A stretch of DNA of 5,159 nt from Candidatus Omnitrophota bacterium. GTDB taxonomy: Bacteria > Omnitrophota > Gorgyraeia > S143-82. Made by a program: the position numbers and the translations under genes. The first letter of the stretch is position 1. The number at the start of each line of letters is the position of its first letter. The notes beneath the pieces are model-generated. The model was not told where the DNA came from and ran no database searches. It saw only the letters and a list, made by a program, of their open reading frames with translations. Location of the stretch: positions 1-5,159 of the forward strand of contig JAMOOT010000381.1 of NCBI GenBank assembly GCA_027065215.1, written 5' to 3'. This document shows positions 1 to 4,436 of the stretch, in pieces.

Positions 1-127
1 TCTCCTCAAGGATCGGTGCAACCATACGACATGGGCCACACCAAGGTGCCCAGAAATCCACCAAAACCGGGATATCTGAATTCAATACTTCCTGACTAAA
101 CTGAGCATCAGTAATCTCGATTGCCAT
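1..127 (-). CDS. trxA: Thioredoxin, N-terminal part (cut by window edge)
   Basis: This is a small cytoplasmic dithiol oxidoreductase that reduces protein disulfides and is itself normally recharged by thioredoxin reductase. The 42 visible codons begin MAIEITDAQFSQEVL and continue through a hydrophobic strand (PVLVDFWA) into the active site WCGPC, followed by RMVAPILEE. That is the canonical thioredoxin N-terminal half, with both redox cysteines (residues 31 and 34) present. The ATG start at 125-127 has a near-perfect Shine-Dalgarno site, AAAGGAGGTG at 136-145 on the minus strand, 10 bases upstream. It is the last visible gene of the minus-strand operon and lies 18 bases after the FmdB-type gene. 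The C-terminal half, including the cis-proline loop, is outside the window. It could be a thioredoxin paralogue rather than the main housekeeping copy. Confidence 0.93.
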   Translation of the reverse strand, partial: MAIEITDAQFSQEVLNSDIPVLVDFWAPWCGPCRMVAPILEE

Positions 128-145
128 AACCCAAACACCTCCTTT

Positions 146-373
146 TCACATTAAACTACAACTCCCACCCGGACAACACGTTGGACAACTCCCTCCTGCT
201 CCACCTGAACCAGAGGAAGTAGTATCTGCACCTACCGAGAAAGGGGCAAGAATCCGCTCCACATCCTTCTCTCCGCAGGCTTCACACCTCACTTCCTCAG
301 ACGCCGCCATAGATTTGTGAAGGAAATCAAACTCCTTTCCGCACTTCTTACACCTGTACCTGTAGATTGGCAT
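146..373 (-). CDS. FmdB-family zinc ribbon protein with Cys-rich tail
   Basis: This 75-residue protein begins MPIYRYRCKKCGKEFD, the hallmark of the FmdB/CxxC_CXXC_SSSS putative regulatory family. Two CxxC knuckles (Cys8/Cys11 and Cys30/Cys33) should hold one zinc. After a Gly/Ser linker (residues 50-62) the tail carries Cys63, Cys66, Cys67 and Cys72 in a Gly-rich setting, a second possible metal or thiol cluster. The family's biochemical role is poorly defined; the name comes from a gene near a formamidase or amidase operon. The gene starts 4 bases after the ArsR stop. Its Shine-Dalgarno GGAGG is formed by the last two Arg codons of the ArsR gene, so translation is probably coupled. Position before thioredoxin suggests a thiol or metal-linked task, but that is inference. 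Confidence 0.87.
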   Translation of the reverse strand: MPIYRYRCKKCGKEFDFLHKSMAASEEVRCEACGEKDVERILAPFSVGADTTSSGSGGAGGSCPTCCPGGSCSLM

Positions 374-377
374 ACCA

Positions 378-683
378 TCACCTCCTGCTACACTGACTTA
401 GACAATCTATTATATCAAGCACCTTATTATTGTTTATGTAATAAAACACGCATCTACCTTCCTTACGAAACCCCAGTATTCCAATACGATACATCTTTCT
501 TAGATATGAAGAAGCCACTGCCTGCCGCAATCCAACACGGTCGCAGAGATCCCTTACTGTAAGGGGTCCCTCTTTACGCAAGACGTCAATAATAGCCAAT
601 CTAATGGGATTGGCTATCGCCTTAAGTATGCGCTCCATTTTCTTGAACTCTTTTGCCTTATCTTGATAAAACTGTCTCTCCAT
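378..683 (-). CDS. ArsR/SmtB-type winged-helix transcriptional regulator
   Basis: A 101-residue dimeric repressor by family. Residues 18-40 (RILKAIANPIRLAIIDVLRKEG) match the ArsR opening helices. Residues 42-65 form the helix-turn-helix, with RQAVASSYLRKM as recognition helix, and GILGFRKEGRCVFYYI (68-83) is the wing. The start at 681-683 was chosen because GGGAG lies about 10 bases upstream. A longer frame opening with TTG at 743 has no ribosome site and would run 59 bases into the upstream gene. The classic ELCV(C/G)DL metal site is absent, and the C-terminal helix lacks the SmtB Asp/His zinc ligands. Cysteines are at 47, 78, 94 and 98, so thiol sensing is possible. The first Cys of BigR/SqrR-type persulfide sensors aligns with Asp33 here, so that mechanism is not supported as such. 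It probably controls its own operon through the repeat at 999-1014. Confidence 0.85.
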   Translation of the reverse strand: MERQFYQDKAKEFKKMERILKAIANPIRLAIIDVLRKEGPLTVRDLCDRVGLRQAVASSYLRKMYRIGILGFRKEGRCVFYYINNNKVLDIIDCLSQCSRR

Positions 684-684
684 A

Positions 685-867
685 CTACTTAACTCCCAAC
701 TTTCGCAACAACCATTTTCTCGAACACCAATTAGTAAAAGCAAATTGCAGCAAATTCAAACCGATAAAGACAATAAGCCAAACAAATCTTTTATCTACAA
801 ATTCCATTAAGAGCACACCGATTAATATATTAATCCCTGCTACACCTCGTAGAATTCTCTCTATCAT
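685..867 (-). CDS. DUF2892 (YgaP-like) small inner membrane protein
   Basis: This 60-residue protein matches the DUF2892 pattern: MIERILRGVAG at the start, two hydrophobic helices (about residues 7-21 and 27-43), a short DKR loop between them, then LNLLQFAFTNWC and a closing KLGVK. Such domains occur alone or fused to rhodanese in YgaP-type membrane sulfurtransferases, so a sulfur or thiol link is reasonable, though no catalytic rhodanese residue is present here. The conserved FTxxC cysteine is kept (Cys48), but the usual Pro after it is Ser. The ATG at 865-867 has AGGGG about 10 bases upstream. The TAG stop is one base before the ArsR start. It is the promoter-proximal gene of the minus-strand operon. 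Confidence 0.82.
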   Translation of the reverse strand: MIERILRGVAGINILIGVLLMEFVDKRFVWLIVFIGLNLLQFAFTNWCSRKWLLRKLGVK

Positions 868-987
868 ACGGCATTACCCCTATCTTTGGTAACCTTATGT
901 ATTTTCCCTTAAGTTTAATCATTGAAGCCCAAGTGTTACCCTTCGGTCATTCCCTGCTTATCATCGTCTCAAGAACTTATGCATATC
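868..987 (-). other. Leader of the DUF2892-arsR-fmdB-trx operon
   Basis: Roughly 120 bases separate the predicted transcription start from the first gene. I see no gene, and no match to a riboswitch class I know. One weak long-range stem is possible: GGTAAC at 888-893 pairs perfectly with GTTACC at 935-940, enclosing about 41 bases. The length is more than a simple leader needs, but the pairing could be chance. Confidence 0.3.
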
Positions 988-993
988 GTTAAT

Positions 994-1021
994 AATATAT
1001 ATCATTTCTGATATGTGTCAA
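994..1021 (-). promoter_or_regulatory. Promoter of the minus-strand redox operon
   Basis: On the minus strand a perfect -35 box TTGACA (1016-1021) is followed after 16 bases by TATATT (994-999), or after 18 bases by TATTAT (992-997). Each -10 matches the consensus at 5 of 6 positions. Transcription would start near 987 and run into the DUF2892 gene. The spacer holds an inverted repeat described separately. Confidence 0.7.
999..1014. promoter_or_regulatory. Candidate ArsR operator, ATATCA-N4-TGATAT
   Basis: ATATCATTTCTGATAT is a perfect 6-4-6 inverted repeat lying between the -35 and -10 boxes of the minus-strand promoter. ArsR-family dimers usually bind short AT-rich palindromes overlapping their own promoter, so the second gene of the operon is the obvious candidate ligand. 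A wider repeat, CATATC (982-987) and GATATG (1010-1015), shares its right arm and could be a second half-site arrangement. Binding itself is inferred. Confidence 0.5.
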
Positions 1022-1029
1022 GCAAATTA

Positions 1030-1059
1030 TTAACAAATTAATACCAAAGTTGATAAAAT
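1030..1059 (+). promoter_or_regulatory. Promoter of the unknown gene-kinase-regulator operon
   Basis: TTAACA (1030-1035) and TAAAAT (1054-1059) are separated by 18 bases, and TG at 1051-1052 makes the latter an extended -10 (TGATAAAAT). Transcription would start near 1066, leaving a short leader with a strong ribosome site AGGAGG (1079-1084) 5 bases before the ATG. It is divergent from the minus-strand promoter, with the two -35 boxes only 8 bases apart. Confidence 0.55.
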
Positions 1060-1073
1060 TAGTTTAGACTAAT
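1058..1073. promoter_or_regulatory. Inverted repeat over the plus-strand start site
   Basis: ATTAGTTTAGACTAAT is a perfect 6-base inverted repeat with a 4-base centre. It touches the end of the predicted -10 box and covers the likely start site, where a bound repressor would block initiation. It has the same 6-4-6 geometry as the repeat at 999-1014 but a different sequence, so a different protein is implied. In RNA it could form only a weak hairpin. Confidence 0.35.
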
Positions 1074-1089
1074 GGGATAGGAGGAGATT

Positions 1090-1836
1090 ATGTCGATATT
1101 CTCGATTGCTAAACCCATACATGCACTACAGTGGGAAAAAGTCCCAGATTTATTGGGCATTCCTGATACTAAGTCAAATACTTCAATATACAACACAGGC
1201 TTAACCACCAATTGTTATCTAATTTTTCTTCCTTTAGAGAAAATCCTATCCACACCTCTGCAGGGATGGAGTAAAATTAAACAAAGCCTACCCTTAGGCC
1301 CTGGATATCTTATATTACCCAAGAATTCGTCCGAAACGCGACGTAGTCCACATAAAGCGATCATCTATCGTCCTAATTATCCCTACATCCCCCTTCTACC
1401 AACCAGTTATGAAACATTAGAGAAAGACTGGCAATCCATTTCCAAAGAAGAAATGGCAATCTGTCTAACAATACAATCCGAAGACCGATACACTGCCCTC
1501 TCTAAGGAGAGATGGGGAAAAATAAAAATCGATCTAACCTCAATGAATGATATAAAAATGGGAATATCCTATCCGTATCCTGGAGGATTTCTAAACTTTT
1601 GCACTGGAATCTTAAAGGATAAATATAATCTATCCCATGCTAATAGAATAAACATCATTTTCACCCTTCCGTTATATGAACTCTTCATTGAAGAAGAGAT
1701 CAACAACTTACAACTCACAACATCAAAATATCCTTCATGCTCGGTGAGTATATTTACCACACCATTTATCCTGGACCTAAATTTTTTCCCTGTAATTAAC
1801 GAATACACGAGTATAATCATAATAGAAAGGGATTGA
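1090..1836 (+). CDS. Unknown 248-residue protein, first gene of a two-component operon
   Basis: I do not recognise this family. The protein has no signal peptide and no convincing membrane helix, so it is probably cytoplasmic. Hydrophobic strand-like runs (NCYLIFLPL 41-49, GYLILP 72-77, KAIIYRP 89-95, MAICLTI 122-128, INIIFTLPL 187-195, SIIIIERD 241-248) alternate with helical stretches such as YETLEKDWQSISKEEMA (107-123), which suggests an alpha/beta fold. A striking patch is ISYPYPGGFLNFC (159-171). No nucleotide-binding, metal or catalytic motif can be named. The ATG has AGGAGG 5 bases upstream. The TGA stop is one base before the kinase ATG, so it is almost certainly co-translated with the kinase and response regulator. 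An accessory sensor, input partner or regulator of that pair is a reasonable guess from position only. Base use resembles the next two genes. Confidence 0.8.
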   Translation: MSIFSIAKPIHALQWEKVPDLLGIPDTKSNTSIYNTGLTTNCYLIFLPLEKILSTPLQGWSKIKQSLPLGPGYLILPKNSSETRRSPHKAIIYRPNYPYIPLLPTSYETLEKDWQSISKEEMAICLTIQSEDRYTALSKERWGKIKIDLTSMNDIKMGISYPYPGGFLNFCTGILKDKYNLSHANRINIIFTLPLYELFIEEEINNLQLTTSKYPSCSVSIFTTPFILDLNFFPVINEYTSIIIIERD

Positions 1837-1837
1837 G

Positions 1838-3280
1838 ATGGCAGGAATACTCGTCATACTACTGTTAATCTTATTTGCTATATTCTTAACTACCATTCCT
1901 ATCAAAAAAGACAAACAAGCCAATAATCTGCCTGTGGATGTAGAAGGTTTATATAAGGAAAACTCTATGCTCAGGGCAAAGATTAAGAATCTTTCTTACC
2001 ATAGTGAACTATTAGATAAATCCAACGCCATACTAACTTCCCTTCCTCCTGTATTCTCATGGGATGAATTACGAAACAATCTAAGGAAGATAAACTTTGA
2101 ACAGATACTCATAGACAAACTTTTCCTTTATTCTTTAAGAGATAATACCCTTGTATTCTCTTTGGGAATCGACTCAGAAAAATATCATGAATTACTGCGA
2201 ATACTTGCACTAATAGACAAGACATACAGCATAACCTTGATAGAAAGTAACTATATCTTTATACACGACCAAATGGTAGACCAACGATTAAAGGAACTTT
2301 TATCGGTTCCTTATTATTGCATATATCCCCTAAGGACAAGCCAAGAAACCATAGGATATCTACTCGCTGGCTCACAACGCCTCTATAATTCCCAGTTAGT
2401 ATCTGAGATAACTAAACTACTTGGGCAGCATTTATTACATATACTTAACATAATTCACATATACCAAGATATAGTCCAAACCCAACAAAACTTAGAAAAC
2501 ACTATAAAAAATCGGACCTCGCAACTAAAAGAGGCTGTTGAAGAGATCTCCAAGATAAATAAGGCCAAATCAGAATTTGTCTCAACTGTTGCCCACGAGT
2601 TGCGGACATCATTGACCTCAATCCGCGGGTTTGCCTCACTTATATACGATGGGAAATTGGGGCAGATCCCTGACAAGGTTAGAGATCGCATTGGACGGAT
2701 TCAATCTCATGTAAAGCGATTAGTAGATATGGTAAATACCCTTTTGGATATAAATAAAATTGAAACAGGGAAGATCGAGATGAGTCCTGAACCTATTTTA
2801 GTTCATGCGCTTATAAGTTCAGTAATGGATAGTTTTATGGTACAAGTTCAACAGAAACACATCAAATTATCACTGAATTGTCCTCATGATATAATCATTT
2901 TTGCTGACAAATTATACTTTGAAAGGGTCATCTTCAATCTCATTAGCAACGCTGTAAAGTTTACTCCTGAGGAGGGCGAAATAAGGATTAATGTGGAACC
3001 AGTAGACGAAAACACGGTACAAATATCCGTAGAGGACACAGGCATAGGAATTCACCCAAAAGACCTTCCACATATATTCAAAGAGTTTTACTATATAGAC
3101 CGGCCAGAGGTAACAAACATCAAAGGAATAGGCCTTGGACTCTCCTTGGTTAAAAGGGTAGTTGAAGCAAATGGGGGCAAAATCGTAGTCGAATCTGAAT
3201 CAAATAAAGGGACAAAATTCCGCATACTTATAAAAGGTAAAAAGGGAGGAACAAAAGATGTATCGGATATTAGCATGTGA
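1838..3280 (+). CDS. Membrane-anchored GAF-like sensor histidine kinase
   Basis: This 480-residue kinase autophosphorylates on His and passes the phosphate to a response regulator, most likely the next gene's product. One N-terminal membrane helix spans residues 3-22, with no periplasmic domain. A short coiled stretch follows (36-60). Residues about 70-212 look like a divergent GAF domain; the closing IGYLLAGSQRLYNSQLVSEITKLLGQHL is typical of one. A second coiled coil (212-245) leads into HisKA, with the phosphoacceptor His253 in STVAHELRTSLTS. The HATPase domain has an N box (NLISNAVKF, 367-375), a G1 box (DTGIG, 400-404), an F box (FKEFYY, 414-419) and a G2 box (GIGLGL, 430-435), so it appears catalytically complete. 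The residue five after His253 is Ser where Pro is usual. The start has AAAGGGA 5 bases upstream. The last 23 bases overlap the response regulator gene. Input is probably cytoplasmic, through the GAF-like region, but its ligand is unknown. Confidence 0.93.
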   Translation: MAGILVILLLILFAIFLTTIPIKKDKQANNLPVDVEGLYKENSMLRAKIKNLSYHSELLDKSNAILTSLPPVFSWDELRNNLRKINFEQILIDKLFLYSLRDNTLVFSLGIDSEKYHELLRILALIDKTYSITLIESNYIFIHDQMVDQRLKELLSVPYYCIYPLRTSQETIGYLLAGSQRLYNSQLVSEITKLLGQHLLHILNIIHIYQDIVQTQQNLENTIKNRTSQLKEAVEEISKINKAKSEFVSTVAHELRTSLTSIRGFASLIYDGKLGQIPDKVRDRIGRIQSHVKRLVDMVNTLLDINKIETGKIEMSPEPILVHALISSVMDSFMVQVQQKHIKLSLNCPHDIIIFADKLYFERVIFNLISNAVKFTPEEGEIRINVEPVDENTVQISVEDTGIGIHPKDLPHIFKEFYYIDRPEVTNIKGIGLGLSLVKRVVEANGGKIVVESESNKGTKFRILIKGKKGGTKDVSDISM

Positions 3281-4190
3281 TGACGATCCTGACATATTAG
3301 ACGTGATTGAAATAACTTTTTCTAGTGAAGGCTATGATGTCCTAACCGCACTTAATGGAGAAGAAGGATGGAATCAACTGCAAAAAGAACGAATCGATGC
3401 AGTAATCCTCGACTATATGATGCCCAAGATAAATGGGATTGATCTTTGTCGAAGGATAAAATCTGATCCATTACTCTCTCAGATGCCAGTTCTATTAGTA
3501 ACTGGCAAGGGTGAAACAGAGGACAAATTGCAGGGATTAGAGGCAGGAGCCGACGATTATATAGTCAAGCCATTTGAACCTCAAGAATTAGTAGCGCGGG
3601 TTAGAAATTTGCTAAGACGAACCAAACTAATATTGGACACCAATCCCTTGACTCGTCTGCCAGGGAATAATGCAATCTCGGAAGAATTAAAGATAAGAAT
3701 AAAATCTGGAGAGAAATTTGCCGTCGCCTATGTAGACTTAAACCAATTCAAAGCATATAACGATAAATATGGATTTAGTGCTGGAGATCAAATTATAAAA
3801 TATACCGCAACTATTCTACTTAAAACAGCGACAAAACATGATCCCAATTCTTTTGTTGGACACATCGGAGGAGATGACTTTGTGATAATATCCACTCCTA
3901 CATTCATCGAGATGATAGCACAAGAGATAATAGAAAAATTTGATCAAGGGATAAAAGATTTTTACGACCAACAAGCAATAGAATCAGGATATATAGAGGC
4001 CCTTAGCCGTGATAAGAAACTAAAGAGGTTTCCGATAATGACCATATCTATCTCTATTGTAACCAATGAAAAACGGAAAATAGAACACATCGCTGAAATA
4101 AGTCAAATCGCTGCCGAAGTAAAAGAAAAAGTAAAAACTCTAAACAAAAGTTCCTATCTAAAAGATAGGCGAACCGACCAGAACAGGTAA
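3258..4190 (+). CDS. Response regulator with variant GGDEF (GGDDF) output domain
   Basis: Residues 1-122 are a complete receiver: acidic pocket Asp8-Asp10, phosphoacceptor Asp52 in LDYMMP, Thr82 and Lys104 in VKPF. A GGDEF-like domain follows, with TNPLTRLPGNNAI (128-140), VDLNQFKAYNDKYGFSAGD (159-177) and IGGDDF (203-208). Asp160, Asn168 and Asp177, which in active cyclases bind metal and guanine, are kept. The signature itself is GGDDF, with Asp for the fourth-position Glu, and the RxxD inhibitory site is missing. The segment from GGDDF to the next core strand (TISISIVTN, 262-270) is about 15-20 residues longer than usual and contains GYIEALSRDKKLKRFP. I recall a recurrent receiver-GGDDF family with this extension, ending near VKTL...YLKDRR; its activity is unclear to me. 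It may make cyclic di-GMP, or may be a nucleotide-binding or purely regulatory domain. The start has GGGAGG (3244-3249) upstream, inside the kinase gene. Confidence 0.9.
   Translation: MYRILACDDDPDILDVIEITFSSEGYDVLTALNGEEGWNQLQKERIDAVILDYMMPKINGIDLCRRIKSDPLLSQMPVLLVTGKGETEDKLQGLEAGADDYIVKPFEPQELVARVRNLLRRTKLILDTNPLTRLPGNNAISEELKIRIKSGEKFAVAYVDLNQFKAYNDKYGFSAGDQIIKYTATILLKTATKHDPNSFVGHIGGDDFVIISTPTFIEMIAQEIIEKFDQGIKDFYDQQAIESGYIEALSRDKKLKRFPIMTISISIVTNEKRKIEHIAEISQIAAEVKEKVKTLNKSSYLKDRRTDQNR
4141..4169 (-). terminator. Likely tRNA-operon terminator inside the response regulator gene
   Basis: Reading the minus strand downstream of tRNA-Leu, CCTATCT-TTT-AGATAGG (4153-4169) forms a perfect 7-base stem with a 3-base loop, followed by AACTTTTGTTTA (4141-4152). 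Stem then T-rich tract fits an intrinsic terminator, although the stem is short and only 3 of 7 pairs are G-C. On the plus strand the hairpin is not followed by T residues, so it should act only on minus-strand transcripts. Confidence 0.5.
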
Positions 4191-4195
4191 AACAA

Positions 4196-4277
4196 TGCCG
4201 GGAGTGGGATTTGAACCCACACGGGTTTCCCCACACGCCCCTCAAACGTGCGCGTCTGCCGATTCCGCCATCCCGGC
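4196..4277 (-). tRNA. tRNA-Leu (anticodon GAG)
   Basis: The acceptor arms GCCGGGA and TCCCGGC pair perfectly, with discriminator A at 4196. The anticodon stem CACGT/GCGTG encloses the loop TTGAGGG, giving GAG, which reads CUC and CUU leucine codons. The long variable arm (GGG-GAAA-CCC) marks a class II tRNA, and the T arm is GTGGG-TTCAAAT-CCCAC. CCA is not encoded. It lies 14 bases after tRNA-Val on the same strand, and its 3' end is only 5 bases from the stop codon of the convergent response regulator gene. Confidence 0.97.
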
Positions 4278-4291
4278 TCAAGGAAATAAAA

Positions 4292-4365
4292 TGGGCGGTA
4301 GAGGACTCGAACCTCTGACCTTCTGTACGTCAAACAGACGCTCTAACCAACTGAGCTAACCGCCC
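4292..4365 (-). tRNA. tRNA-Val (anticodon GAC)
   Basis: The acceptor arms GGGCGGT and ACCGCCC pair fully, with discriminator A at 4292. The D arm has the usual TAGCTCAGTTGGTTAGAGC form. The anticodon stem TCTGT/ACAGA encloses TTGACGT, giving anticodon GAC for GUC and GUU valine codons. The T arm is AGAGG-TTCGAGT-CCTCT. CCA is not encoded. It is the first gene of a two-tRNA unit. Confidence 0.97.
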
Positions 4366-4389
4366 ATCAAAGATCGGAAATGTTATAAT

Positions 4390-4418
4390 GTTATACCCAT
4401 TCCCGGGAGGAAGGTCAA
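4390..4418 (-). promoter_or_regulatory. Promoter of the tRNA-Val/tRNA-Leu unit
   Basis: On the minus strand TTGACC (4413-4418), a 17-base spacer and TATAAC (4390-4395) make a good promoter, each box matching the consensus at 5 of 6 positions. The start would fall near 4383, about 18 bases before tRNA-Val. TATAACAT occurs twice in close succession (the second TATAAC is at 4382-4387). The spacer contains the palindrome TCCCGGGA (4401-4408). Confidence 0.7.
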
Positions 4419-4436
4419 GAGGTTTTCCGAGAATGA

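Noticed and set aside
317..562. Plus-strand open frame of 81 codons
   Set aside because: It lies antisense across the FmdB and ArsR genes, which have clear family matches, and has no recognisable protein features.
378..683. BigR/SqrR persulfide sensor or SmtB zinc sensor identity for the ArsR protein
   Set aside because: The first BigR/SqrR Cys position is Asp33, and the metal-binding ELCV(C/G)DL and C-terminal Asp/His ligands are missing.
684..743. N-terminal extension of the ArsR protein starting at TTG (743)
   Set aside because: There is no ribosome site, it would run 59 bases into the DUF2892 gene, and the added residues do not resemble ArsR proteins. The ATG at 681-683 has GGGAG upstream.
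653..892. Plus-strand open frame of 79 codons
   Set aside because: It is antisense to the DUF2892 and ArsR genes, with no ribosome site or domain.
868..987. Riboswitch in the minus-strand leader
   Set aside because: Only one weak 6-base long-range pairing was found and no known aptamer signature.
1569..1820. Minus-strand open frame of 83 codons
   Set aside because: It is a shadow of the unknown gene; the plus-strand frame has the promoter, ribosome site and operon spacing.
2455..2691. Minus-strand open frame of 78 codons
   Set aside because: It is antisense to the HisKA region of a clear kinase.
3091..3276. Minus-strand open frame of 61 codons
   Set aside because: It is antisense to the kinase HATPase region, with no supporting signals.
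4054..4281. Minus-strand open frame beginning MSRDGGIGRRARLRG
   Set aside because: It translates straight through tRNA-Leu; such Arg/Gly-rich peptides are a common artefact of tRNA genes.
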